From the NCBI RefSeq assembly GCF_034931045.1, contig NZ_JAYGHH010000008.1, positions 89,909 through 153,908 on the forward strand: DNA of 64,000 bases, in the 5' to 3' direction. The notes under the pieces were generated by a model. That model searched no databases and was not told where the DNA came from. It saw only the letters and a program-made list of their open reading frames with translations. The position numbers were made by a program, and so were the translations under genes. This stretch comes from Nodularia sp034931045. Its GTDB lineage: Bacteria; Cyanobacteriota; Cyanobacteriia; Cyanobacteriales; Nostocaceae. This document shows, in pieces, positions 56,232 to 64,000 of this stretch (within the stretch, counting starts at the first letter, position 1; the number at the start of each line of letters is the position of its first letter).

Positions 56232-56605
56232 GGTTTTTGCTGAGATTGTTTTTCGTCAGATAAAGGAGAGTTATTTTTAATTGCGTTCTCTAATAATTCC
56301 TTTGATGATGGACTAGGTTGATCTGGTGGAGTCGTTGATTTACTATTACCTATGCCTATGTTAGTAACCGCATCAATTGGATATGCAGCAGTCAATGATT
56401 TCAGGTTTTGCTTGTAAGTTTCTAAAAGTTGACTACGGGATTCTGTTTGCAACCAATTTTCTATTATTTCTGTTATTTCCTCATCGTCTTCTGGGAACTG
56501 ATTCCATAGTTCCTGTAATTCGTTCCAGTCTTGAGTGGGAATCAATTTTGATTGAGAGTGAAGCACTTGAATAAAAGCTAAAATGCTATTTTCAACAACT
56601 GACAT
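56228..56605 (-). CDS. Unrecognised 125-residue operon partner of the CHAT protease
   Basis: Helical N-terminal part (ILAFIQVLHSQSKLIPTQDWNELQ, in short pieces) and a Ser/Pro/Gln-rich disordered tail (STTPPDQPSPSSKELLENA). It starts three bases after the CHAT stop and overlaps the next gene by four bases, so it is very probably real and co-translated. The helical part with repeated W/L residues could be an adaptor. Family not recognised. Confidence 0.75.
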   Translation of the reverse strand: MSVVENSILAFIQVLHSQSKLIPTQDWNELQELWNQFPEDDEEITEIIENWLQTESRSQLLETYKQNLKSLTAAYPIDAVTNIGIGNSKSTTPPDQPSPSSKELLENAIKNNSPLSDEKQSQQKP

Positions 56606-56608
56606 TTG

Positions 56609-58993
56609 CTAAAATCCTTTACCTATAGTACAAAAAGCAGCCCAATAAAAAGGTGATTCAAATGGTTTGGTTAAGGTATTTTCATGATTTTCAAAGTATT
56701 GATTTAGTTGTGCCTGCCAACCTAAACTGAGTGAAGATTGACTCACCCAAGTTTGAAAGTCTTGCACTGTTGTATTCCTTAACCAGCGTTGTGCTGTATT
56801 TAAAGCTAATACAATATTACTTTGCTGCTGGAGTTCTTCGTAAAATTTAATCATCAATAAAGCTGTAGCTGTAGCACTGACAGTCCAAAGGCTACTCACT
56901 ACATTAGTGCTACCAGCTAAGAGAAATCCACTGGGTAAGCCAATATATTCATCACTGGTGCTGGTAAAATCTGTAACTCCGGTTTCGCAAGCTGAAAGAG
57001 TGACTAGGCGACAGTTTTCTAGTTTGAAGTGAGTAATGATATCTGCTAAGGTCAGGTTGCCATCAACTAACTGTAAACCAGAATCTAGGGGAGAAGTAGA
57101 GTTAAAGTACCCGTGACAAAAGAAAAACACACAGTTAGCTTTGAGTAATTTTTCATTTAATGTTACGTTTTCAGGATTTTTATCGAAGTGAATAATTGCT
57201 GATTTTTGGGCTTTGTCTTGCTTCAAAATATAGGCATTGGCAAACTGTTTTTTTATGGTTGCAACTGCTCCTAAATCTTTTTCATATAAGTCGGCTGTGG
57301 GAGTTTGGATAGCAAACAGAGATTGGAAGTTAGAGCGTTCACGTATTTGTAATTGTTGTAATATTTGACAACTAGGCGCATAGCCGACACCGTTTTTAAA
57401 TAAATCAAATAAGTATGACTCTCCTACAGGTAAAGCATGGAGCGGGAACAGGTGTAAGAAGCGATGGGGAATGAGGATTAACTTGTAGTTTTTGGGTATT
57501 TTGGCTATATCTAATATTTTTTCAATATGCAGAATATCAGCTAATTTTTGTAAGCGTTCTTCTAACTGATTTTGCCATTGAACTTTATCTTGGTCTTGTG
57601 GGTTATAGTAGTCAAGCAAATATTCCTTTGTCCAATCAAAAAGGGCATCTAAGTCTTGTGGTTTAGAATGCCAAATGACTGGTTTATCCTTGTGGTGGGT
57701 GATGATGAAAGCACGAAAACAATCATTAAAAATGTACCACTGGATGATGGCAGTGTTGTGATCTAAAAGATTTTGGATTTCTGGAAAGCTGATACTACTA
57801 CTAATTAATGGTAAATTTGCTTGACTTGTTGATGCTGCTTTGGTTAATAGTTCTACTAAATTGCGGGTTTTGCTGCGTTCGATATATTCTATTGCTTCAG
57901 TGTCTTTTCCCAATGCTAGGCAAACTTCCACCATGCGTCGATAAAGCTGATTCCATTCTTCTGCTTGTTTACGTTTGCTTTCATCCCCAGAAATAATTTC
58001 ACCCCGGATAGATTCTACTGTTAGTATTGCATCGGCGAAGGTATTATGAGCTAAATCAAATTGTTTTTCATCTTGGTATAAGATGCCAAGATTTAACAAA
58101 GTTTCTGCGTTTTTCNNNNNNNNNNNNNNNNNNNNNNNNNNNNNNNNNNNNNNNNNNNNNNNNNNNNNNNNNNNNNNNNNNNNNNNNNNNNNNNNNNNNN
58201 NNNNNNNNNNNNNNNNNNNNNNNNNNNNNNNNNNNNNNNNNNNNNNNNNNNNNNNNNNNNNNNNNNNNNNNNNNNNNNNNNNNNNNNNNNNNNNNNNNNN
58301 NNNNNNNNNNNNNNNNNNNNNNNNNNNNNNNNNNNNNNNNNNNNNNNNNNNNNNNNNNNNNNNNNNNNNNNNNNNNNNNNNNNNNNNNNNNNNNNNNNNN
58401 NNNNNNNNNNNNNNNNNNNNNNNAGTGAGGGCGATTTCGTAGCCAGCAATACCAATTTCCATATTTTTGGCTTTGTCACCCAAGGGAAATTGCTGAATCA
58501 AATTACTCAAATTAACAATCACTGCGGCAATGGATGTTGCTGTGTCTGTTTCCGCTTCTGCTAGGGTATTTGTAGCCCAAAGACGCAAAAATTCTGCAAA
58601 AATAGGATTGAGTTTATCAGTATTGGCTGCCAGCAAGGGGTAAATTACTTGAGGATCACCGTTGCTTTCTGCTGTTGCTTGCAGTGTTTGTAATAAAAAT
58701 TGCCCATAAACGTCTATATTTTCTGGGGTGACAGTGGAAGTTTCACCACCTGCTGGAGATGTTGTTGGTAAGTTCAGCGCTGCACTGAGTTGTGTTTCCA
58801 AGTTTCTCAGCCAATTTGCAGCATTTTCCTGTCCTTGCTGTGAGTAATGCTGTGCTGCTGCTGCTAACATCTGCAAAAAGCCAGCATCAAGTAATTCTGT
58901 ATTAGCCGCTAATATTTCTGCTTCTTCTCCATCCGGGCATTTGAGCAAACTTTCAATTAGCTGATAATAAGCCTGTTGGCGCTGTTCGTCCAT
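56609..58993 (-). CDS. TPR-CHAT protease-like protein (contains assembly gap)
   Basis: About 794 codons including 308 N (58116-58423). The N-terminal third is helical (MDEQRQQAYYQLIESLLKCP). TPR units follow the gap (ETLLNLGILYQDEKQFDLAH, then MVEVCLALGKDTEAIEYIER). The C-terminal 300 residues are a CHAT domain: FAIQTPTADLYEKDLGAV, the His in CVFFFCHGYFNS, the Cys in LVTLSACETGVTDF, and GFLLAGSTNVVSSLWTV. CHAT domains are caspase-like Cys proteases; the His/Cys pair is intact, so it should be active. The gap falls in the repeat region, so the TPR number is uncertain. It heads a tight four-gene run on this strand. Confidence 0.9.
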   Translation of the reverse strand: MDEQRQQAYYQLIESLLKCPDGEEAEILAANTELLDAGFLQMLAAAAQHYSQQGQENAANWLRNLETQLSAALNLPTTSPAGGETSTVTPENIDVYGQFLLQTLQATAESNGDPQVIYPLLAANTDKLNPIFAEFLRLWATNTLAEAETDTATSIAAVIVNLSNLIQQFPLGDKAKNMEIGIAGYEIALTXXXXXXXXXXXXXXXXXXXXXXXXXXXXXXXXXXXXXXXXXXXXXXXXXXXXXXXXXXXXXXXXXXXXXXXXXXXXXXXXXXXXXXXXXXXXXXXXXXXXXXXKNAETLLNLGILYQDEKQFDLAHNTFADAILTVESIRGEIISGDESKRKQAEEWNQLYRRMVEVCLALGKDTEAIEYIERSKTRNLVELLTKAASTSQANLPLISSSISFPEIQNLLDHNTAIIQWYIFNDCFRAFIITHHKDKPVIWHSKPQDLDALFDWTKEYLLDYYNPQDQDKVQWQNQLEERLQKLADILHIEKILDIAKIPKNYKLILIPHRFLHLFPLHALPVGESYLFDLFKNGVGYAPSCQILQQLQIRERSNFQSLFAIQTPTADLYEKDLGAVATIKKQFANAYILKQDKAQKSAIIHFDKNPENVTLNEKLLKANCVFFFCHGYFNSTSPLDSGLQLVDGNLTLADIITHFKLENCRLVTLSACETGVTDFTSTSDEYIGLPSGFLLAGSTNVVSSLWTVSATATALLMIKFYEELQQQSNIVLALNTAQRWLRNTTVQDFQTWVSQSSLSLGWQAQLNQYFENHENTLTKPFESPFYWAAFCTIGKGF
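58116..58423. other. Assembly gap (308 N) inside the TPR-CHAT gene
   Basis: Unsequenced run of N. It lies in the repeat-containing part of the TPR-CHAT gene; the frame happens to be kept across it, so the length may be close to right. Confidence 0.95.
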
Positions 58994-59208
58994 GAGCAGG
59001 TGTTAGATAGATACATCATTGATCAAGCTTTAACAGTATTATCCTCTATTTCTGAAAAATTAGGTGATAAATTTAGCTCACAGGCAAGCCGTAATCCGAA
59101 TTTAAATCTTGTTTTTAAGACTGGAAACTCTCTTTGGTTCAGGATGTGTGTACACCGTAGCATTGCTAAGGAGAGGGGAAACTTTGATGCAAGTCAAAGG
59201 CGGGGTGA

Positions 59209-59276
59209 GATCAATTACGAATTACGTTAGCGAAGCTCCTCTGAAAGAGGCATTACGAACTACGAATTACAAATTA
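59209..59276. repeat. Dispersed 'attacgaattacgttagcgaagc' type repeat
   Basis: Related to 32943-32995: attacgaattacgttagcg, then aagctcctctgaaagaggc (a small hairpin) and attacgaactacgaattac. It lies in a 288-bp gap between genes that holds no other feature I can support. Confidence 0.6.
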
Positions 59277-59281
59277 TTTTC

Positions 59282-59500
59282 TCAAGTTTCCCCGGTAAAA
59301 AGCTGTTTTAAAGTTTCTGGGAGGTTGGTGATTTCTTGGATCAGGTCATCGGGGCTAAAGCCAAATATATTCAAAATGACAAGGATTACAAAAATAGCGA
59401 TCGCACTACTTAGAAATGTCTTGAATACTTTCAGAAAAGCTCGGAAAATGATCAAAGCCACAATTAAGGCCGCAATTAGAATTATTATATTAGTTGGCAT
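59282..59500 (-). CDS. Small membrane protein, 72 residues
   Basis: Two hydrophobic segments (NIIILIAALIVALIIFRAFL and SAIAIFVILVILNIFGFS) around a short basic turn (KVFKTF), then an acidic tail (PDDLIQEITNLPETL). Clean start (MPTNIIIL) and stop, with 27 bp to the next gene. The function is unknown; such small two-helix proteins are common in cyanobacterial genomes. Confidence 0.65.
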   Translation of the reverse strand: MPTNIIILIAALIVALIIFRAFLKVFKTFLSSAIAIFVILVILNIFGFSPDDLIQEITNLPETLKQLFTGET

Positions 59501-59527
59501 TAGTAAGTGTAGATAAATCTAAATTTC

Positions 59528-59848
59528 TTAAGTGTGGATAGAAGCGATCGCGATCGCCATATCCTCACGAGTTCCCCCTACAGCTAAAATAGTCTTGACC
59601 ATCAAATCTAGAGAAACTGAAGGATCTCCCGCTTCCATCTTAGCTACACGCGATTGACTGGAATTAATTTTCTTAGCCAAGTTCGCCTGAGAAAGCTGGT
59701 TTTTTAAGCGCAGTTCCTGCAAATATCTACTTAAAGATAGCTTCATTTCCATAAAAGCTATTTCTTCAGGTAAAAATTCTAGAAAGTCAGCCGCATTTCC
59801 GACACACCAACCAACTGCTTCCAAACGTTGACGCTTTGCTATATCCAT
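59528..59848 (-). CDS. XRE-type helix-turn-helix regulator (antitoxin-like)
   Basis: 106 residues. A C-terminal HTH_XRE domain: YLQELRLKNQLSQANLAKKI, NSSQSRVAKMEAGDPSVSLD. The N-terminal part (AADFLEFLPEEIAFMEMKLS) resembles antitoxins of HigA/RelB-HTH type, which often follow a RelE-like toxin gene. No toxin gene is visible on either side, so it is either an orphan antitoxin or a stand-alone regulator. Confidence 0.82.
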   Translation of the reverse strand: MDIAKRQRLEAVGWCVGNAADFLEFLPEEIAFMEMKLSLSRYLQELRLKNQLSQANLAKKINSSQSRVAKMEAGDPSVSLDLMVKTILAVGGTREDMAIAIASIHT

Positions 59849-59966
59849 ATATGTTCTTGAATAAATTAACTCTCCTGCTTGTGTTTTTTGATATCAAATC
59901 TGACGTAGAAGTATCATAGCAGCAGGATATAGCGATCGCACAAAAATCAGATCAAGTTGCGTTACT

Positions 59967-60710
59967 TCAAACTTTTGCCAAAATTTCATCCCATTCAGAC
60001 TGGGAAAGGGGTTGTACTTCTATCTGCATCCCAAAACAATCACAAGCGGCGGTAATCAAAGCGGCAATAATCTGGTCTAAACTTAAATTTTCGGGTAGTT
60101 GTGTTGTACAAGATTCTGCACCAAAGACTTGAGTAAATAATTCTGCATCAGGCTGTAAACGGATGGAACCATGTTGCAAAATTACCTCACCCCGTCGCAG
60201 TTGGGCGCTACCAATGAGTTTACCTCCATCTGGTAACACTAAATCTGCACTTGTAGCTGTACCGAAACAGTTAGGATTGTGGATATAGCCCCGCCCAGCT
60301 GTACCGTAGCGCAATTTTACGCCAAGCGATCGCCATCCTTGAATTAAAAACTCACAAATCTTTTCGTATATTTGGAAACGGCTACCCGGTATCCCCGAAG
60401 TCACCACAGCATAAGTTAAATCACCTTGATGTAGTACCGCCCTACCGCCAGTAGGACGACTCACCAAATCTAGTTTTTCGCCTCGCCAAGTTAAATTTTG
60501 CCAAAAATCCGGGTATTGGCGTTGGTGATAGCCCAGAGAAATTGCAGGTGGCGACCAAGTATAAAATCGCAGAGTTGGAGGATGCTTTCCAGATTTGTGC
60601 TGTTCTAGCAACCATCTGTCAATCGCCATCTGCACATCACCAGAGGCTTCTAGCAAAGGAATCAGTCGCCAAACCTGCTGACCATCAAAATTTTCAATTG
60701 GGTTCAACAC
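59967..60710 (-). CDS. Lipoate-protein ligase A / BirA-LplA family protein
   Basis: 247 residues from a GTG start at 60710. Motifs of the LplA/LipB superfamily: PPAISLGYHQRQ, RPTGGRAVLHQGDLTYAVV (the RRxGGGxVxHxxGxx loop) and GRGYIHNPNCFGTATSADLV, GKLIGSAQLRR, ILQHGSIRL. Such enzymes attach lipoate or octanoate to carrier lysines. The precise substrate is not decided by these motifs. Confidence 0.9.
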   Translation of the reverse strand: MLNPIENFDGQQVWRLIPLLEASGDVQMAIDRWLLEQHKSGKHPPTLRFYTWSPPAISLGYHQRQYPDFWQNLTWRGEKLDLVSRPTGGRAVLHQGDLTYAVVTSGIPGSRFQIYEKICEFLIQGWRSLGVKLRYGTAGRGYIHNPNCFGTATSADLVLPDGGKLIGSAQLRRGEVILQHGSIRLQPDAELFTQVFGAESCTTQLPENLSLDQIIAALITAACDCFGMQIEVQPLSQSEWDEILAKV

Positions 60711-60778
60711 TGATATTTAAAGAGGTGCAAGCAATAGAGTTTGGAACAATTCAAAGGACAAAGCCTGGGGAAAGCCGT

Positions 60779-61246
60779 TTAAGCAGCACCGTACTGAGAT
60801 TGTAAAACGTCGTCGTGATCATCAGCAATGGTAGCCACAATGGTAACTAGCCGTGATACTTCCGCCGGAGATAAATCTTCTAGAGTGCGTGTTGAGATTA
60901 CAACCACCCGATTCTCAATAATACCAAAACGGGCTTCTAAAGTGTTGGAGCAGTTCATTTCCAAAAGATGACGCATCAACTTGAGTTCATCTTTGGCTGG
61001 CAAGTTTAGCACCGTAGACCAAACTGTGATGGTATCCTCGTCACTTTCTCCGGTCAGTTGGATAAAAACTTCCACACTCCCGTATTTAAATTTCCACAGA
61101 TAACCATCCTTTGGATCGTGGCTCACCATGGCGCTATCATCTTGTTCTAGAGTACCGATGACATTTTCAATTACTTCCACATGGTTGACACTGACTGTAT
61201 CTGAGTTAAGTTCATTGCTGAGTAGGGTTTCTTGGTAGTTTGTCAT
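60779..61246 (-). CDS. YbjN-domain protein
   Basis: 155 residues. The later part (VEVFIQLTGESDEDTITVWS, then PAKDELKLMRHLLEMNCSNT and ARFGIIENRVVVISTRTLED) follows the YbjN fold, which resembles type III secretion chaperones. The N terminus is acidic. Found widely in cyanobacteria as I recall; possible chaperone-like or regulatory role. Single gene; 68 bp from the lipoate ligase gene on the same strand. Confidence 0.85.
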   Translation of the reverse strand: MTNYQETLLSNELNSDTVSVNHVEVIENVIGTLEQDDSAMVSHDPKDGYLWKFKYGSVEVFIQLTGESDEDTITVWSTVLNLPAKDELKLMRHLLEMNCSNTLEARFGIIENRVVVISTRTLEDLSPAEVSRLVTIVATIADDHDDVLQSQYGAA

Positions 61247-61540
61247 ACAGAATTTTTTCCCGATTTGGTTACTGTTTCTCTACACATACTTTATCGCCTG
61301 TGAGGAAGGTTAGTTATAGCTAGTTCGCAGAATATTTTAAACTAAGCGATCGCAGTCATACAATTTGAGATTGTGGATTGATTTCACAGATAAATCTGAG
61401 GGCTTATACAACTCAGGAAGTATTAGTCATAAATATGACATTTTATTTTGGCAAATATTACCTGTATGATAATTCTTACTGCACCTACCTAAATTAAACA
61501 AATGGTGTAGCAAATCAAAAGTTTCAGGATGTGCTATAAT
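61247..61540. other. Non-coding stretch between divergent genes
   Basis: About 290 bp with one HIP1 octamer (gcgatcgc near 61347). It presumably carries the promoters of the YbjN and Rieske genes. Nothing else recognisable. Confidence 0.4.
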
Positions 61541-62614
61541 ATGTCCTTTTTATCCTCAACTGTGCAGAATCGTGATGTCCGTCAATTGGGTATTAACCCC
61601 AATCATTGGTATGTGGTTGCACTTAGTAGCGAAGTGACTCATAAGCCCATAAATGTGGTAATTTGGCAGCAAGCGATGGCGCAAGCGCCCGCCGCAGGCA
61701 TCGCGCTATATCGAGACAGTACAGGTAAAATCCACGCCCTAGAAGACCGTTGTCCCCATCGCCAAGTTAAACTGAGTCACGGACAGGTAATTGGCAACGA
61801 ATTAGAATGTGCATATCACGGTTGGCGTTTCAATTCTGCCGGTGAATGTGCGGCTGTTCCCTACTTAGCAGAAAATCAGAAGTTACCAAATTGTCAGATT
61901 CGCCATTACCCAGTTAAAGAACAAGATGGATTTATTTGGTTATTTCCCGGAAATGCCGAACCAACTGTAGAACCTCTGGGTTTACCAGAATGGGAACATC
62001 TCAATTATATTGCCACAGTTTCAGTAATTCATACTCAAGCCCATTATTCTTATTTAATAGAGAATTTAATGGATATGTATCATGGGCATTTACATCAAGA
62101 CTTGCAAGCTTGGGCAGAAGCATCATTACAAGATATTGATGAAAATAATCATCGTGTAGATGCTCATTATATCGCCCAAAGTTATTACAAAATTGATAAA
62201 ATTTGGTCAATATCGCAGTTATTTTTTCCTGCCTTGAGAAAATTACATCCTGAACCCTTGGACGTGAGTTATGTTTATCCTCACTGGGTTTCTACCTTGG
62301 GTCAAGATTTTAAAATCTATTGTTTATTATGTCCAATAAGTGAAACGGAAACCAAAGCGTATTTAATTCATTTTACATCATTAAATTCTTTTTGGAGATT
62401 ACATAAATTACCTGTATGGTTTCGGCGATTTATTAAAGATAGTTTATTTGGTGCAGCGCAAAAATTGCTTGATGGTTTAGTAATTCAAGATGTGAAGATG
62501 ATTGAAGAAGAACAGCAAGCGTATTTGCAGAATCCCCAAAGGCGAAATTATGAATTAAATCGGGCGTTGGTAAGTGTGCAGCGTTTGATGCGGAATCAGA
62601 CAGAACAGGGGTAA
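61541..62614 (+). CDS. Rieske-type non-haem iron oxygenase (pheophorbide-oxygenase-like)
   Basis: 357 residues from the ATG at 61541; an ATG at 61529 is possible. The Rieske [2Fe-2S] site is CPHRQ...CAYHGW (CxH, CxxH). The catalytic iron site is in NLMDMYHGHLHQDL (D, H, H). The C-terminal half lacks a clear membrane anchor. Family members include pheophorbide a oxygenase and chlorophyllide a oxygenase; substrate unassigned. A dispersed repeat is read in frame at 61672-61705 (QQAMAQAPAAGIAL), just before the Rieske domain. Confidence 0.9.
   Translation: MSFLSSTVQNRDVRQLGINPNHWYVVALSSEVTHKPINVVIWQQAMAQAPAAGIALYRDSTGKIHALEDRCPHRQVKLSHGQVIGNELECAYHGWRFNSAGECAAVPYLAENQKLPNCQIRHYPVKEQDGFIWLFPGNAEPTVEPLGLPEWEHLNYIATVSVIHTQAHYSYLIENLMDMYHGHLHQDLQAWAEASLQDIDENNHRVDAHYIAQSYYKIDKIWSISQLFFPALRKLHPEPLDVSYVYPHWVSTLGQDFKIYCLLCPISETETKAYLIHFTSLNSFWRLHKLPVWFRRFIKDSLFGAAQKLLDGLVIQDVKMIEEEQQAYLQNPQRRNYELNRALVSVQRLMRNQTEQG
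61672..61705 (+). repeat. In-frame palindromic repeat inside the Rieske gene
   Basis: The segment gcgatggcgcaagcgcccg, then ccgcaggcatcgc is a GC-rich dispersed palindromic repeat with gcgatggcg/gcatcgc ends. It encodes AMAQAPAAGIAL between VIWQQ and YRDSTGK, a region where homologues usually read through with a shorter strand. Confidence 0.65.
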
Positions 62615-62628
62615 TTCCTGATGGAATT

Positions 62629-62973
62629 ATGGAATCAAAACCAAGAGAGATTCGGCGTTACATTACAGCTAACGGCAAAATTCCTTTCGCAGAATGGCTA
62701 GATGGGCTGCGAGATAGGAGAGCTAAAGCTAAAATTAAAGAGAGGCTAAAACGAGCTAGTCTTGGTAATCTGGGAGATTATAAGTCAGTAGGAGAGGGTG
62801 TTTTTGAACTCAGGATTAATTATGGTTCTGGCTACCGAGTCTATTTTGGACAAATAGGAACAACAATTGTGCTTCTGCTGTTGGGTGGAGATAAAAGCAG
62901 TCAAGAAAAAGATATTTGTAAGGCACAGGAGTATTGGGCAGAATATGAAGAAAGTGAAAATGCCGACCAGTGA
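62629..62973 (+). CDS. Type II toxin, HigB/RelE family (phage Gp49-like)
   Basis: 114 residues. Pattern of the RelE/ParE-type 'addiction module killer' group: IPFAEWLDGLRDRRAKAKIK, SLGNLGDYKSVGEGVFELRI, GSGYRVYFGQIGTTIVLLLL and a closing GGDKSSQEKDICKAQEYW. Such toxins are mRNA interferases. The antitoxin gene begins inside this gene, 28 bases before its stop. Toxin-first order matches HigBA-type modules. Confidence 0.92.
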   Translation: MESKPREIRRYITANGKIPFAEWLDGLRDRRAKAKIKERLKRASLGNLGDYKSVGEGVFELRINYGSGYRVYFGQIGTTIVLLLLGGDKSSQEKDICKAQEYWAEYEESENADQ

Positions 62974-63259
62974 TAGCTACCAGGACTATCTAATTGAATC
63001 ACTTCAAGACCGTGAAGAGGCAGCTGCTTATATCGAAGCAATATTAGAAGTGGAAAATCCTGAGACTGAACTGTTAACCTCAGCCTTAAAAGATGTCATT
63101 GATGCACAGTTGAATATGAATAATCTTTCTGCACAAGCAAACCTAAAGTGGGAAGAATTAAATCAAATGTTGTTAAAGAGTGGTGGTGCTGAAATATACA
63201 GTTTGCTAGGATTATTAGATGCTTTAGGATTTAAACTAGAGGTCAGAGAAAAATCATGA
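62945..63259 (+). CDS. Antitoxin of the HigB/RelE-type pair
   Basis: 104 residues from the ATG at 62945, chosen because SYQDYLIESLQDREEAAAYI follows at once, the usual N terminus of the addiction-module antidote family. The C-terminal part (WEELNQMLLKSGGAEIYSLL) is the small HTH of this group. It overlaps the toxin by 29 bp, and both are cotranscribed. Confidence 0.9.
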   Translation: MKKVKMPTSDSYQDYLIESLQDREEAAAYIEAILEVENPETELLTSALKDVIDAQLNMNNLSAQANLKWEELNQMLLKSGGAEIYSLLGLLDALGFKLEVREKS

Positions 63260-63332
63260 GGCTGAAGGTTCCTTTCTATCAACTATTTCCTGATAAGCAA
63301 ACATTTAAATTACTTCAAAATCAGGAGTATTC

Positions 63333-63515
63333 ATGATGACAATACCTCGAAGTATTGAAGAAATCAAAACTATGATTTTTCAGCTACCAGTTGAAGAACT
63401 CATCACACTGATTTCTGAAATTGAAGAAAGGCTGGAAACCGTGACAATAATGCAACTGGCAGAAACTGGATTTCAGGAATGGAACGACCCAGAAGAAGAT
63501 ATTTACAATGACTAA
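63333..63515 (+). CDS. Small antitoxin-like protein, 60 residues
   Basis: MMTIPRSIEEIKTMIFQLPV onward, ending NDPEEDIYND. The helical centre and acidic WNDPEEDIYN tail are typical of small antitoxins that precede MazF/PemK-like toxins in cyanobacteria. The next frame begins with an ATG overlapping this stop but is broken after 19 codons, so the toxin gene appears lost. Confidence 0.7.
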   Translation: MMTIPRSIEEIKTMIFQLPVEELITLISEIEERLETVTIMQLAETGFQEWNDPEEDIYND

Positions 63516-63567
63516 GCCTAAAACATTACAAATCTGGAAGGTAAAAAATATTAATATTATTGTGTAG
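63508..63567 (+). pseudogene. Possible remnant of a MazF/PemK-type toxin start
   Basis: An ATG at 63508 overlaps the antitoxin stop and opens MTKPKTLQIWKVKNINIIV, then stops. The first part is reminiscent of MazF-like starts (KPK...IW.V). A dispersed repeat (ctcaaatcaggactaaagt) follows. Very short, hence low confidence. Confidence 0.3.
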
Positions 63568-63636
63568 TGATGGCTACAGCCCTCAAATCAGGACTAAAGT
63601 CCTTACTACAAACTATGAAAGCGAAAAAGCCGAAAA

Positions 63637-64000
63637 CTAACGTATTAAACCAGCACGTTGAAAGATGGTATGGGGAGTAATTTCTAATTTTGGTAATGCT
63701 TCATGACTAATGACTTGATTATCTCGAAAGGTGAGAGGAAGAGAAGATGCTGTAAAAAGAGTGATAGTTTGAGATATTGTATCTACTATCCAAACCAGAA
63801 GAATCCCAGCTTGAAGATAATAAGTAGCTTTTTCGATCATATCTCCAAAAGTTTGACCAGAAGAAATAATTTCGATGACTAATTCTGGTATGACAGGACA
63901 AGCTTCATCCTCAAGCCAGTCAGCAGCAAGACGGTTATAGGAAATGTAGGTTAAATCAGGTACAGGTATCCAATTTTCTTGATTTCTTGTTAATTTTATA
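63637..64000 (-). CDS. Uma2-family (DUF820) putative nuclease, 5' end outside the window
   Basis: Open on the minus strand from the window edge to the stop at 63637. Visible from the edge: IPVPDLTYISYNRLAADWLE, CPVIPELVIEIISSGQTFGD, MIEKATYYLQAGILLVWIVD. The order PDL...ELVIEI...K fits the PD-(D/E)xK core of Uma2 endonuclease-like proteins, a large family in cyanobacteria with unknown biological role. Roughly 120 residues are visible; the full length is usually near 190-200. Confidence 0.85.
   Translation of the reverse strand, partial: IKLTRNQENWIPVPDLTYISYNRLAADWLEDEACPVIPELVIEIISSGQTFGDMIEKATYYLQAGILLVWIVDTISQTITLFTASSLPLTFRDNQVISHEALPKLEITPHTIFQRAGLIR

Noticed and set aside
58976..59516. 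Two + strand frames of 84 and 135 codons after the CHAT gene
   Set aside because: The first part is repeat DNA and the rest is antisense to the 72-residue membrane protein gene; no start signal or motif.
63256..63336. A 26-codon frame overlapping the antitoxin stop
   Set aside because: Too short to support, no family resemblance, and it ends at the start of the next gene; probably spacer DNA.

Overview
The window comes from a filamentous, heterocystous-type cyanobacterium (Nostoc/Anabaena-like). The signs are AT-rich coding DNA with many GCGATCGC (HIP1) octamers, heptameric short tandem repeats, dispersed 'gcagaggcgcagagg' repeats, orange-carotenoid-protein paralogues, a Tab2 homologue, a DUF4330 protein and many other cyanobacterial families. 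Four runs of N (20621-20651, 37604-37628, 44605-44785, 58116-58423) show a draft assembly with gaps, mostly where repeats are expected.

Region 1 (1-25893, all + strand) is the right-hand part of a hybrid NRPS/PKS natural-product cluster whose start lies outside the window. In order: an NRPS cut by the window edge (C-A-T-C-A-T-E; predicted Gly, then D-Ala), a C-A-T NRPS (predicted Ser), a TubC-dock-C-A-T NRPS (unusual binding pocket), a three-part fusion (CmlA-like diiron hydroxylase, internal TubC-type docking domain, thioester reductase), a SAM methyltransferase, a class III aminotransferase, three small unrecognised proteins, and a one-module PKS (KS-AT-KR-ACP) whose KR has a degenerate NADPH motif. 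No thioesterase is visible. I infer reductive release and, at one position, beta-hydroxylation of a carrier-bound residue. Several repeats sit in frame inside NRPS loops.

Region 2 (25894-38617) holds a 104-bp MITE-like repeat and tandem HIP1 hairpins, then metH, a sugar-type ABC binding lipoprotein, yebC, a remnant of a secreted nuclease, a pentapeptide protein, an ABC exporter, a Tab2 homologue, a type II restriction-modification pair (nuclease gene split by an assembly gap) and a DUF2470 protein.

Region 3 (38618-49214) is mainly chromosomal housekeeping and signalling: a PPP phosphatase, an M48 protease, DUF4330, an alpha/beta-hydrolase that seems to have lost its catalytic triad, a membrane protein with helical repeats, ftsE, a WecG/TagA glycosyltransferase, a NarL-type regulator, and a response regulator/PP2C phosphatase paired with an anti-sigma-type kinase.

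Region 4 (49215-64000) has a split orange-carotenoid-protein system (a CTDH and a helical carotenoid protein side by side, with a second helical carotenoid protein nearby), queG and a HAD phosphatase, a compact four-gene operon headed by a TPR-CHAT protease, a lipoate ligase-like protein, a YbjN protein and a Rieske oxygenase. It ends in a toxin-antitoxin-rich edge with a HigB/RelE-type pair, an orphan antitoxin-like gene and a partial Uma2 nuclease.
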